Source of the DNA: Micromonospora sp. LH3U1
GTDB lineage: Bacteria > Actinomycetota > Actinomycetes > Mycobacteriales > Micromonosporaceae
Length of the DNA stretch: 64,000 bases
Direction: 5' to 3'
Assembly (NCBI RefSeq): GCF_028475105.1
Contig: NZ_CP116936.1
Location: 5,331,501-5,395,500 of the forward strand
The stretch's first letter is position 1; each line of letters begins with the position of its first letter. Below are positions 25,470 to 34,574 of the stretch, one piece after another. The position numbers were made by a program, and so were the translations under genes. Under the pieces are notes generated by a model, which did not search any database, had not been told where the DNA came from, and was given only the letters and a program-made list of their open reading frames with translations.

Positions 25470-28400
25470 ACGGCCGCTACACCGACCGGTGGCCAGACCC
25501 GAACGAACCATCCTGGGTGGTCGAACCGACCTCCGAGTGGCACCCCCAGTTCCCCGGCCAGCGCTACCCCGGCGACATCGGCATGCCCCACCAGCCGCCA
25601 CCGCGCGGCCGGGCGACGGTGACCGGCCGAGCCGAGGTGCCGCCGCTCGCGCCCACCCGCTCGGACGGCACCTACCTCGGCCGCTCCTGGGCCGACGAAC
25701 CGCCGGCAGAACCGGCACCCCACAGCCGGTCCTGGGTCGACGACGAGCCGGGCGAGGCACCCACCTACGGCCGGCCCCGGGGCGACGAACGCTCGGCCGA
25801 CGCGTCCGCCTACGGCCGGCCCGACAGTGCCGACTCCCGCAACTACGACCACGAGCCGTACCGACGGCCACTACCCGAGCCGCCCCGCCGCGACGATCGC
25901 CGCTCCCCCGAGTCGGACCGGCGTACCGCCTGGTCCGACCGACGCCCCGCCGACGACCGGGGACCGGCGCGGGAGGCCGCCTGGCACCGGGACCAGCCCG
26001 CCACCGAGCGGTACGACAGCCGTCGTCCACGGCAGGAGCCCACCGAGCGGGATCGGGGTTACCTCGGCACGCCACCGGTCTCCCCCGCGCCCCGATCCGA
26101 TTCCGGTTGGGTGCCGGAGCCGGACGATGCGCCGCACCGGCGCGGCACCCAGGAGCGACCGGCCGCCGGTTACGAGCGGCACCCCGGCGACGGATACGGC
26201 GTACGACCCACCCGCGACCACGACGGCCGGACAGCCGACGGAGCCGACCAGTGGGCGCCCGTGGACGGCCGCACGCGGTATCGCGCCGACGGGTACCCGG
26301 ACCGGACCGCCGACGACGCCCGGAGCCCGGAGCGGCGCTATCGCGCGGACGAGGGGGTCGGCGCAGCACAGTCACCCAATGGTGGACGTCGGCGCCGGCC
26401 CGAGCCGGAGATGCCCGAACAGCCCCGCCGCGACGACGATCGACGTCGGCCCGACACCGACCCGCACCGGCAGCAGCCCCGTGAGGCTGCGGCCCGCGCC
26501 GAGGCGTACCCGGACCGGCGTCCCCGCGAGGAGGCCCGACCGGACGCGTACCGCGAGGACGGACCTCGTGACAACGGGTACCGCGAAGACGGACCTCGCG
26601 AGAACGGTCACCGCGAGCCTCGCCCGCAGCCTGGTCAGCGGCCCGACGGCAGCCTGCCCTGGCCGCCACCGGGTCCGGTGCGTCAGGACCGCACCCGGGA
26701 GCCGGGCCACCGCCCCGCGGATCCGCACCGCATCCCGGACCCACAGCGCGCGGCCGACCCACAGCGCGCCGCCGACCCGTACCGCAACGCGGAGCCGGGC
26801 ATCCCGTCGCGGCCGGCCTCCCAGTCCGAGCGGCCGGCGGTCACTCCGGCCCGCTACGACGAGCGACCGGCGGCAACCCCCTCCCGGTACGACGAGCGAC
26901 CGGTGCGCCCAGCCGCGACGGCTCCGCCAGCACCAGCCACGTCAGGCCGTGCCACCCCGGTCTCCCCGGAGCGACCGGTATCGCCGGCACCCGTCTCCCC
27001 CGCTGCGCCCGGCCGGGACCGACCGGTGTCGGCCGCCCCGGTCTCCCCTGCCTTCGACGTGCCCGTCTCGGGTCCACCTGCCGCACGCCTGCGGCTGGAG
27101 TACCTGCCCGCGCCGGTGGACCCGCCGATCTCCGACGAGCGGTCGGATGCCCCCCTGTCGCCGGGGCACGGGACGACTGCCGGCCCGGCGCCGACGACCG
27201 GGGCACACCCCACCGCACCGCCGCGTTACCCCGGTCCGGACACCGGGAGCCGCCCGGTGGACCAGCGACGCGGCGAGGAGCCGAGCCCGGACCGCCGCGG
27301 GGCGGCGACCCGCTGGGCACCACCGCGCCGACCGAACGCCGCCCGGTCTCGCCGGAACGCCCGCTCCCGCCAGACCGCCCGGCCTACCCGGACCCTTCGG
27401 CCTCGCCAGACCGTTCGGCTACGCCGGACCGGCCGAACTCGCCGGACCGCCCGCAGTCGCCGCAGCGCCCGCAGTCGTCGGAGCGGCTGGCCCCGACGGC
27501 GGACACACGCCCGTCGGTCGCGCCGCCGCCCGCCTGGCAGGTACCGGACCCGCCGGCGCCCCGCCCCGCCCCAGCGCCCTCGACTCCTGCGGCCCCGACC
27601 CCGGCGCCCTCGACCCCGGCGCCCTCGACCCCGGAGGCCCCGACCCCAGCGGCCTCGACCCCGGGGACCCAGCAGCCCTCGGTCGAGGACGTCGACCTGG
27701 CGCTCCCGCTGGCCCCTGGTACACCGCGCCGCTACGTACCCCCGCCGCCCTCGGAAGGCCCGGTGGCACCCCTTCACGAGCCGGACGCGGCTGCGGGTAC
27801 CCGCGGGCCGGACGCGTGGTTCAGCCCCGCTCAGCCGGCCGATTCCGACCAGGACGAGCCAGCGTCGACCCGGCAGTCGTCCGACCAGGACGAGCCGCCG
27901 TCGGACCGGCAGTCGTCCGACTCGGCCGACGATGAGTCGACAGCCGGGGACCCCGATCTCTTCACCGCACCAGCCACGGTGGACTGGGAGCCGTCGACAC
28001 CGACCGCCGACGTCCACCACGAGGTGGCCGACGAGCCCGCAAGCGGCTCCACACCTGTGGACGCCTTCGAGCCGGTGTCCGCGCCACCCGCACGCCCGAT
28101 CTCCGGCGCCCCACGCAACTGGGCGGACGACCTGGTCGACGACGCAGAGCAAGACGACGCACAGCCAACTGTCGGGCCGGAATCGCTGGAGGAGAACCGG
28201 CCCATCTCCGGTGCATCTCCCATGGCGATGCCGCACCACCAGGCCGAAGCCGTCGCCGAGTTCGACCACCAGTTCAGCGCTGGTCCCGTGGAGGACACCG
28301 ATCCGGTCGAGCACGACCCGACGGATGAGCCCGTGCCGTACGGATCGTCGGAGGCTGCGAGCGGTCCGAACACCGCAGGGCCGATGGACGGTTCGCGGGT

Positions 28401-30360
28401 CGACGACTGGTCGGTCGCCGCCGCGCTGCCAGCCCCACCCGTCACGTCCTACGACGACTACACCGACGACGCGGGCCATCCTGTCTCGGCAGCACCCGCC
28501 GCGGCCCCTCCGGTCTCCGCTCCCCCCGCACCGCCGGTCTCGGCACCGCCCGTAACGCCCATCTCCGCGCCGCCAGTCGCCGCAGCACCCGTCTCCGCGC
28601 CGCCCGCGCCGGCACAGCCGGCCTCCGTGGCACCCGTCTCCGCGCCGCCCGCGCCGGCACGGCCCGTGTCCGCGCCACCCGCCGCGGCTCCCGTCTCCGC
28701 ACCACCGACCTCGTCGGCACCCATGTCGGCAGCGCCCGTGTCCGCGCCACCCGCGTCCACGCCACCGCCCGCCGCGGCTCCCGTCTCCGCACCACCGATC
28801 TCACCAGCACCCATGTCGGCAGCGCCCGTATCGGCGCCGCCGGTGTCCGCGCCGCCGGTGTCCGCGCCACCCGCGTCAGCGCCACCCGCGTCGGCGCCAC
28901 CCGCGTCAGCGGTGCCGACGTCCGGGCCACCCGCGTCAGCGGTGCCGACGTCCGGGCCACCGGCCTCAGCCGTTCCCAATCCCAGGACCGGCTCGGGTGG
29001 TGAGAACGTGCCGGTGTCCGCACCACCCGGCGACGCTCCGCCCGTGGTGACCCGCCCGTCGCTGGCCGACCAGGGCGATCCGGAGCAGGTCCTCGCGGCG
29101 TACCGCTGGCGGTTGGACCCGGTCACCCTGCGCGAGGAGCTGACGGAGCCGGACGACCTGCGGGCCATCCGGCGGCGACTGACCGCGAAGTTGGGCTCGG
29201 CAGCCGACAACCGTGCCCGGGCCCGGTTGCTCAGCCTGCGCGCGGTGGCCTCGCGGATCCTCGGCGACCTGGACGACGCGCTGGCCGACGGTCGGCTCGC
29301 CCTCACCTACGCCGAGGCGACCGGCGAGCTGCGCCGGACCGCGCTGGCCCAGGCCCGGCTGGCCCACGTCCTGCGCTGGCGCGGCGACTTCGCCGAGGCC
29401 GACCAGCTCTTCGCCCAGGCCAACTCGGTCGAGCTGCCCGACCGGTTGCGGGCCGCACTACACGAGCACGCCGGGCGGTCGTGTTACGACCAGGGACGAC
29501 TCATGGACGCCTGCCAGCACTTCGAGCAGGCGCTCGACCTGCGCGGTGCCGCCGACGCCGAACTGCTGGACCGGATCCGGGTGGCCCTCGACGCGGTCAC
29601 CGCGCGGGCCACGGCCGATGGCTTCGGGCCGTACCGCCGGGGTCGTGACGAGGTGCTCGAACGCGACCGACCCCCGCTGCCGGACCGGGACGGGCCGCTG
29701 TGGGGTTACACCGGCCCGAACGACGAGCTGGTCATCCCCGCCCGGTACGCCGAGGCGCAGCCGTTCCACGACGGGTTGGCCTGGGTCCGCCGGCCGGACA
29801 CCGACCGGTGGTCGCTGATCAATCTGCTCGGTACGACGGTGATCCCGCCGTCCTACCGGGCGGCGCGCCCCTTCAGCGACGGCCTGGCCTGGGTGGTCGG
29901 CGAGGGCGGTTGGACGGCGATCGACGCGACCGGCGCGGTGCAGGTCGCACCCAACTTCGCTGACGTACGACCGTTCCGCCGCGGGTTGGCCGCAGTACGG
30001 CGCGAGGGGTGGGGGGCGGTCGACCGGACCGGCCGGATCGTCGTGCCCACCCGCTACCACGGGTTCGTCACGGAGTTGGCCGACGGCCAGCAGATCGACG
30101 GTTTCACCGACGAGGGGCTCGCCGTGGTCGACGTGGCCGGCCGCCGCGGCGTACTGGACCGCACCGGCGCGGTGCTGGTCCCGCCGACACATCCGATGCT
30201 GGTCATCCACCCGGTGGCGTTCCTGGTCGGCAGCGGGACCGGGCGGTGGGGCGCGTTGGACCGGCGCGGCGAGCCGCTCATCGACCTGGTGCACCGCGAT
30301 CGCGCCGAGGTGCTGGCCGAGATCGACCGGCTACTCACCGACGCCAACCCGGTGCTCTGA
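25466..30360 (+). pseudogene. Very large WG-repeat/TPR-like protein with low-complexity N-terminus, frameshifted
   Basis: About 1,630 residues once one base is restored. Residues 1-610 are Arg/Asp/Pro-rich and look disordered. The reading frame changes at the GGGG run 27299-27302; adding one G gives GGGDPLGTTAPTERRPVSPE and a frame open to 30360. Then come Pro/Ala/Thr and acidic segments, a PVSAPPA repeat region (about 28480-29010), an alpha-helical TPR-like domain (29080-29600; LRRTALAQARLAHVLRWRGD) and a C-terminal WG-repeat beta domain (VIPARYAEAQPFHDGLAWVR, GWTAIDATGAVQVAPNFADV, GWGAVDRTGRIVVPTRYHGF). No signal peptide or membrane segment. WG repeats probably mediate protein binding; function unknown. 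Confidence 0.75.
28480..29010 (+). repeat. PVSAPPA minisatellite within the WG-repeat gene
   Basis: More than twenty imperfect 12-30 bp units encode (P)VSAPPA or ASAPP; a 30-bp unit starting TCCGGGCCACCCGCGTCAGC recurs head to tail near 28897-28980. Likely to vary in length between strains. Confidence 0.8.
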
Positions 30361-30392
30361 GCGGCCGATCAGCGCTGTTAATCCGCCAGGGC

Positions 30393-30398
30393 TAGGGT
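30393..30398 (+). promoter_or_regulatory. -10-like hexamer, leaderless start of aldo/keto reductase
   Basis: TAGGGT ends 6 nt before ATG 30405. Confidence 0.5.
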
Positions 30399-30404
30399 CG
30401 GTAC

Positions 30405-31403
30405 ATGGAATTCCGACACCTGGGCCGTTCCGGCCTGATGGTCAGCGAGATCTCGTACGGCAACTGGATCACCCACGGTTCGCAGGTCGAGGAGGACGCC
30501 GCGTTCGCGTGCGTCCGGGCCGCTCTCGACGCGGGGATCACCACCTTCGACACCGCCGACGTGTACGCCGGCACCCGGGCCGAGGACGTGCTCGGCAGGG
30601 CGTTGCAGAACGAGCGCCGCGAAGGCCTGGAGATCTTCACCAAGGTCTACTGGCCGACCGGGCCGGGCCGTAACGACCGTGGCCTGTCCCGCAAGCACAT
30701 CATGGAGTCGATCAACGGCTCGCTGCGCCGGCTGCGCACCGACTACGTGGACCTCTACCAGGCCCACCGCTACGACAACAGCACCCCGCTGGAAGAGACG
30801 ATGGAGGCATTCGCCGACGTCGTCCACGCCGGCAAGGCGCACTACATCGGCGTCTCCGAGTGGACCGCCGCGCAGCTGCGCGCCGCCCACCCGCTCGCCC
30901 GGGAGCTGCACATCCCGCTGGTCTCCAACCAACCGCAGTATTCGCTGCTCTGGCGGGTCATCGAGGCCGAGGTCGTGCCGGCCAGCGAGGAGCTGGGCAT
31001 CGGGCAGATCGTCTGGTCGCCGATGGCGCAGGGCGTGCTCTCCGGCAAGTACCTGCCGGGGCAACCGCCGCCGGCCGGCTCCCGCGCCACCGACGAGAAG
31101 TCGGGTGCGGGCTTCATCTCCCGGTTCATGAACGACGACGTGCTCACCCGGGTCCAGCAGCTCAAGCCCCTCGCCGAGCAGGCCGGGCTCAGCATGGCCC
31201 AGCTCGCCGTGGCGTGGGTGTTGCAGAACCCGAACGTCTCGTCGGCGATCATCGGCGCGTCCCGCCCGGAGCAGGTGCACGACAACGTGAAGGCGGCCGG
31301 GGTGAAGCTCGACGCCGAGCTGCTCAAGGCGATCGACGAGATCGTCGAGCCGGTCATCGAGCGGGACCCGGCGAAGACCGAGTCCCCCGCGCAGCGCCCG
31401 TAG
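30405..31403 (+). CDS. Aldo/keto reductase (voltage-gated K channel beta-subunit-like)
   Basis: A 332-residue NADPH-dependent reductase, (beta/alpha)8 fold. Catalytic tetrad candidates: Asp and Tyr in FDTADVYAG (residues about 46-54), Lys in FTKVYW near 80 and His in AHRYDNS near 120. NADPH-site residues in the C-terminal part (SSAIIGASRPEQV). The form LGRSGLMVSEISYGNW resembles KCNAB/YghZ-like AKRs. Substrate unknown. Ends 18 nt before palindromic element copy 2. Confidence 0.9.
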   Translation: MEFRHLGRSGLMVSEISYGNWITHGSQVEEDAAFACVRAALDAGITTFDTADVYAGTRAEDVLGRALQNERREGLEIFTKVYWPTGPGRNDRGLSRKHIMESINGSLRRLRTDYVDLYQAHRYDNSTPLEETMEAFADVVHAGKAHYIGVSEWTAAQLRAAHPLARELHIPLVSNQPQYSLLWRVIEAEVVPASEELGIGQIVWSPMAQGVLSGKYLPGQPPPAGSRATDEKSGAGFISRFMNDDVLTRVQQLKPLAEQAGLSMAQLAVAWVLQNPNVSSAIIGASRPEQVHDNVKAAGVKLDAELLKAIDEIVEPVIERDPAKTESPAQRP

Positions 31404-31420
31404 CGCTCAACCCCCGACCT

Positions 31421-31484
31421 CGTCGATCTAGGGCATATCGCTGCCAATGGAGATCAACAAGCGGCGATAAGCCCTAGATCGACG
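31421..31484. repeat. Dispersed palindromic element, copy 2 (GATCTAGGG class)
   Basis: Arms 31421-31444 and 31461-31484 pair over 24 positions with two mismatches (CGTCGATCTAGGG core). Reverse-complemented, it aligns with copy 6 at equal length including the loop. Lies between converging genes. Confidence 0.8.
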
Positions 31485-31496
31485 GGGCGTTGGGGT

Positions 31497-31563
31497 GGCG
31501 GGAGGGGGACGCGGGCGGGGGCGCGGGCGGGGGCGCGGGCGGGGGCGGGGGCGGGGGCGGGGG
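31497..31563 (+). repeat. G-rich tandem repeat beside palindrome copy 2
   Basis: Three units of GCGGGCGGGGGC followed by GGGGGC units, immediately next to the stop of the protease gene. Runs of four or more G could form G-quadruplexes. Confidence 0.7.
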
Positions 31564-32361
31564 TTAGCTCTGCCAGAAGCGGATTAGGTCTAGGCCGGTG
31601 GCGTAGAGCCACGAGGGCAGGCCGAGCACGTCACCGACCGCGAAGACCCCGTCGAAGAACCAGCCACCGACTCGCGGATTCCAGAGCAGCGCGAAGAGCA
31701 GAATGAAGCCGTACGGGGCGAACAGGTCGTACATCTTGCGCCACTGCGGGTTGAGCCACGGCTGAATCATGTTGCCGCCGTCCAGGCCCGGCACCGGCAG
31801 CAGGTTCAGCACACTCGCGGTGAGCTGCAGGAAGGCGAGCAGCGCCACCCCGGCCCAGAACTCCACCGGGCCACCCGACTGGGTGCCGATCCGCACCGCC
31901 GCCACCAACACCAGCGTGAACAACACGTTGGTCGCCGGGCCGGCGAGGCTGACCAGGGTGTGCCGAAGTCGGCCCGGGATGGCGTGCCGGTCCACCCAGA
32001 CCGCGCCGCCGGGCAGGCCGATGCCGCCGAGCAGCACCACCACCACCGGCAGCACGATCGACAGCAGCGGGTGGGTGTATTTCAACGGGTTGAGCGTCAG
32101 GTAGCCGCGGTGGGCGATGTCCCGGTCGCCGGCCCGGTAGGCCACCACCGCGTGGGCGTACTCGTGCAGGCAGAGCGACACCAGCCAGCCGGACACCACG
32201 AACAGGAACACGTTGAACCGGGCGTTGCCGTAACCGTTCCAGGCCAGCACCCCGCTGACCGCGAAGAGGGCGACCAGGCCGAGGAAGACCGGGCTGGGCC
32301 GGAACGCCGCCTTGGGTACGCCGAGGACCAGCCCGTCGGCGCCCGGCCGGTCGTAGGCCAT
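31564..32361 (-). CDS. Site-2 protease family (M50) membrane metallopeptidase
   Basis: A 265-residue intramembrane zinc protease with about six membrane segments. The zinc motif HEYAH is in SLCLHEYAHAVVAYRAGD near residue 65, and the third-ligand motif in LNLLPVPGLDGGNM near 195. No PDZ domain is present, so it is the short type. ATG 32361 overlaps the stop of the upstream 66-residue gene (TGATG), which indicates coupling. Substrate unknown; in bacteria such enzymes cleave anti-sigma factors or remnant signal peptides. Confidence 0.88.
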   Translation of the reverse strand: MAYDRPGADGLVLGVPKAAFRPSPVFLGLVALFAVSGVLAWNGYGNARFNVFLFVVSGWLVSLCLHEYAHAVVAYRAGDRDIAHRGYLTLNPLKYTHPLLSIVLPVVVVLLGGIGLPGGAVWVDRHAIPGRLRHTLVSLAGPATNVLFTLVLVAAVRIGTQSGGPVEFWAGVALLAFLQLTASVLNLLPVPGLDGGNMIQPWLNPQWRKMYDLFAPYGFILLFALLWNPRVGGWFFDGVFAVGDVLGLPSWLYATGLDLIRFWQS

Positions 32362-32561
32362 CACTCGGCCGTGGGCAGCAGGCTCATCCGGTACTCCACC
32401 CGGTCGTCCTCCACGAGCGCGACCGAGGTGATGCCGGACGCCGCGAGCTCCCGCCAGGACTGACCGATCCAGGATTCGGCGTCGGCCTGGCTGCCGAACG
32501 ACTCCGCCGGTCCCTCGACCGTCTGACCGTCCGTGCCCTCGTACCGCCAGCTCCACGCCAT
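32361..32561 (-). CDS. Small conserved protein (MAWSWRYE family)
   Basis: A 66-residue soluble protein beginning MAWSWRYEGTDGQTV and ending in a short beta segment (ALVEDDRVEYRMSLLP). I know this opening from actinobacterial hypothetical proteins, with no assigned function. ATG 32561 has GGGGAG at good spacing. Coupled to the site-2 protease by TGATG. Facing the Ser/Thr kinase. Confidence 0.75.
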   Translation of the reverse strand: MAWSWRYEGTDGQTVEGPAESFGSQADAESWIGQSWRELAASGITSVALVEDDRVEYRMSLLPTAE

Positions 32562-32692
32562 GCCGCGTCTCCCCTCGCCGCTGAAGTCCCCGTGGGACGA
32601 ACCCTCGCCAGCGTAGTCGGCCCGGCGCGTAACGGCCGCTCGCTCGCCCCCGGAGGGGCCCACGGGTGGATCAATCCGTTGGTGCCGGCCGG

Positions 32693-32698
32693 TACGGT
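32693..32698 (+). promoter_or_regulatory. -10-like hexamer, leaderless start of Ser/Thr kinase
   Basis: TACGGT ends 6 nt before GTG 32705. Confidence 0.45.
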
Positions 32699-32704
32699 GG
32701 CTCG

Positions 32705-34515
32705 GTGCTGACTCGGGGAGTACTGCTCGGCGACCGCTATCGGCTGGGCGAGCGGGTGGCGACGGGCGGGATGGGCGCGGTCTGGCGCGGCACGGACGTG
32801 CTGCTGGAACGCGAGGTCGCCGTGAAGGTGCTGCTGCCGTCGCTGGTCGCCGACCCCGAGTTCACCGCCCGGTTCCGGGCCGAGGCGCGGATGCTTGCCG
32901 CGCTGCGGCATCCCGGCGTGGTCCCGGTGCACGACGTGGGGCAGGCCGCGCTCGCCGACGGCAGCCAGGTCGACTACCTGGTGATGGAGTACGTCGAGGG
33001 CGAGCCGTTGTCCGCCCGGGTGCGCGCGGCGGGGCGGCTGGATCCGGCCACCGCCATGTCGGTGCTGGCCCAGGCCGCGGACGCGCTGCACACCGCCCAC
33101 CTCGCCGGCATCGTGCACCGGGACGTGAAGCCGGGCAACCTGCTGGTCAAGGCGGACGGCAGTGTGGTGTTGGTCGACTTCGGCATCGCCCGGTCCCGCA
33201 CCATGGCCGGGCTCACCGCCGCGAACATGGTGCTCGGCACCGCGTCGTACATGTCCCCCGAGCAGGCCACCGGGCAGCCGGTGTCGGCCGCCACCGACGT
33301 CTACGCGCTCGGCGCGGTGGCGTATTTCTGTCTCGCCGGTCAGCCGCCCTTCCACGGCGACAACCCCCTTGCGGTGGCGCTGCGGCACGCCCAGGAGGAG
33401 CCGGCGCCACTGCCGCAGGACACCCCACCTGCGATCGCCGCCGTGGTCGCCCGCGCGCTGGCCAAGCGTCCGGCTGACCGGTTCGGCAGTGCCGCTGAGC
33501 TGGCCGCTGCCGCCGCCGATGCCCGCGACTCGACCCTCGCGAGCATCCCGGCCTCCGCCCGCCCACCGTGGGCGATGGCCGCCCCCACCCCCGGGACGCC
33601 CTCGGCCCTTCCGGCCACCCCGGCCGCTACGCCGCCCGCCCCGACCTCCGCGCCGCCGGCCGCACCGACGCCCTCGGCCGGACCGAGGCCGACCGGGCAG
33701 CCCGCGCCGATCGGGGCCGCCGCCGTGCGCGCGTCGGCCGGATTCGCGGCCTCGCCGATGACCGGGCCGGGGTCGACCCGGAAGGACGTGTTCCGGGAGG
33801 GGTCGTCCGGCCGACGCCGGCGACTGCTGGTCGGGGCCGGCGCGGTCGCTCTCGTGGCGCTGATCGCCGTGGCCGTGGCGGCTCTGCGGCCCGGCCGGGA
33901 GCCGGGTGGGACGGACCGTCCACCGGCTCTGGCCGGCGAATCGGCGGCGGCCCCGGACGACGTCGCGCTGGACGCCGGCGATGCGAGCACCTCGGGCCCC
34001 CGCCCAGCGGTATCCCGGGGGCCAGCCGCACCGCGTCCGCCGCGCCGACCGGCTCCGGCGGCCGGACCGACGCGCCGACCGACGACCCGGACCCACGTAC
34101 CACGACGCCGGGCAGCACACCGACCGGGAAGGCCAGCAGCCGACCGACGCCCACCGGAAGCACGGCCGGCCGGCCCAACCCGTACACGGCGGCGCAGGCG
34201 TGCGGCAGCGGCTACCAGGTGATCGACTCGGCGACGCTGACCGGCGGTGACGGCCACCGCAGGGGCCGGGTCTTCCTGATGTACCACTCGGGTACCGGCA
34301 ACAACTGCGTGGTCACCCTCAAGGACGCCGCGGTCGGCACGAAGTCGGCGGCGTCGGCGTACCTGGAGGTGCAGGGGCGGGCCCGCAGCACCGACAGCGG
34401 GTCCTTCGACTACTACGCCGGGCCGGTGCGGGTCAGCGCCGCCGGGGCGTGCGTGAAGTGGGGCGGCGGAACCGGCGGGGTCAGTTACGGCAGCGGATTC
34501 GAACACTGCGACTGA
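32705..34515 (+). pseudogene. Membrane Ser/Thr protein kinase (PknB type), frameshifted after the membrane segment
   Basis: About 603 residues once repaired. Cytosolic kinase domain residues 8-270: GGMGAVWRG loop, Lys in EVAVKVLL, catalytic HRDVKPGNLL, DFGIARS and SYMSPEQ. A Pro/Ala-rich linker leads to one membrane segment (LLVGAGAVALVALIAVAVAA, codons near 33832-33888). The frame then changes at a run of five C (33997-34001); one added C gives SGPPPSGIPGASRT and opens the frame to 34515, which encodes an external domain with four cysteines (AQACGSGY, NNCVVTL, GACVKW, FEHCD). The intact distal domain argues for an assembly error. It probably senses something outside the cell; no PASTA repeats. 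Confidence 0.85.
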
Positions 34516-34562
34516 ACGACGACGAGCACCGGGCCGGCAGGCACCGCAACCCCGGGCGGCCT

Positions 34563-34568
34563 TAAGGT
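34563..34568 (+). promoter_or_regulatory. -10-like hexamer, leaderless start of cobU-cobT
   Basis: TAAGGT ends 6 nt before ATG 34575. Confidence 0.5.
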
Positions 34569-34574
34569 ACGGGC

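Noticed and set aside
28480..29010. CRISPR-like repeat region
   Set aside because: Units are in frame, degenerate and contiguous without spacers; they encode PVSAPPA.
25466..30360. Biosynthetic gene cluster around the large WG-repeat gene
   Set aside because: No synthase, NRPS/PKS, precursor peptide or transporter genes nearby.
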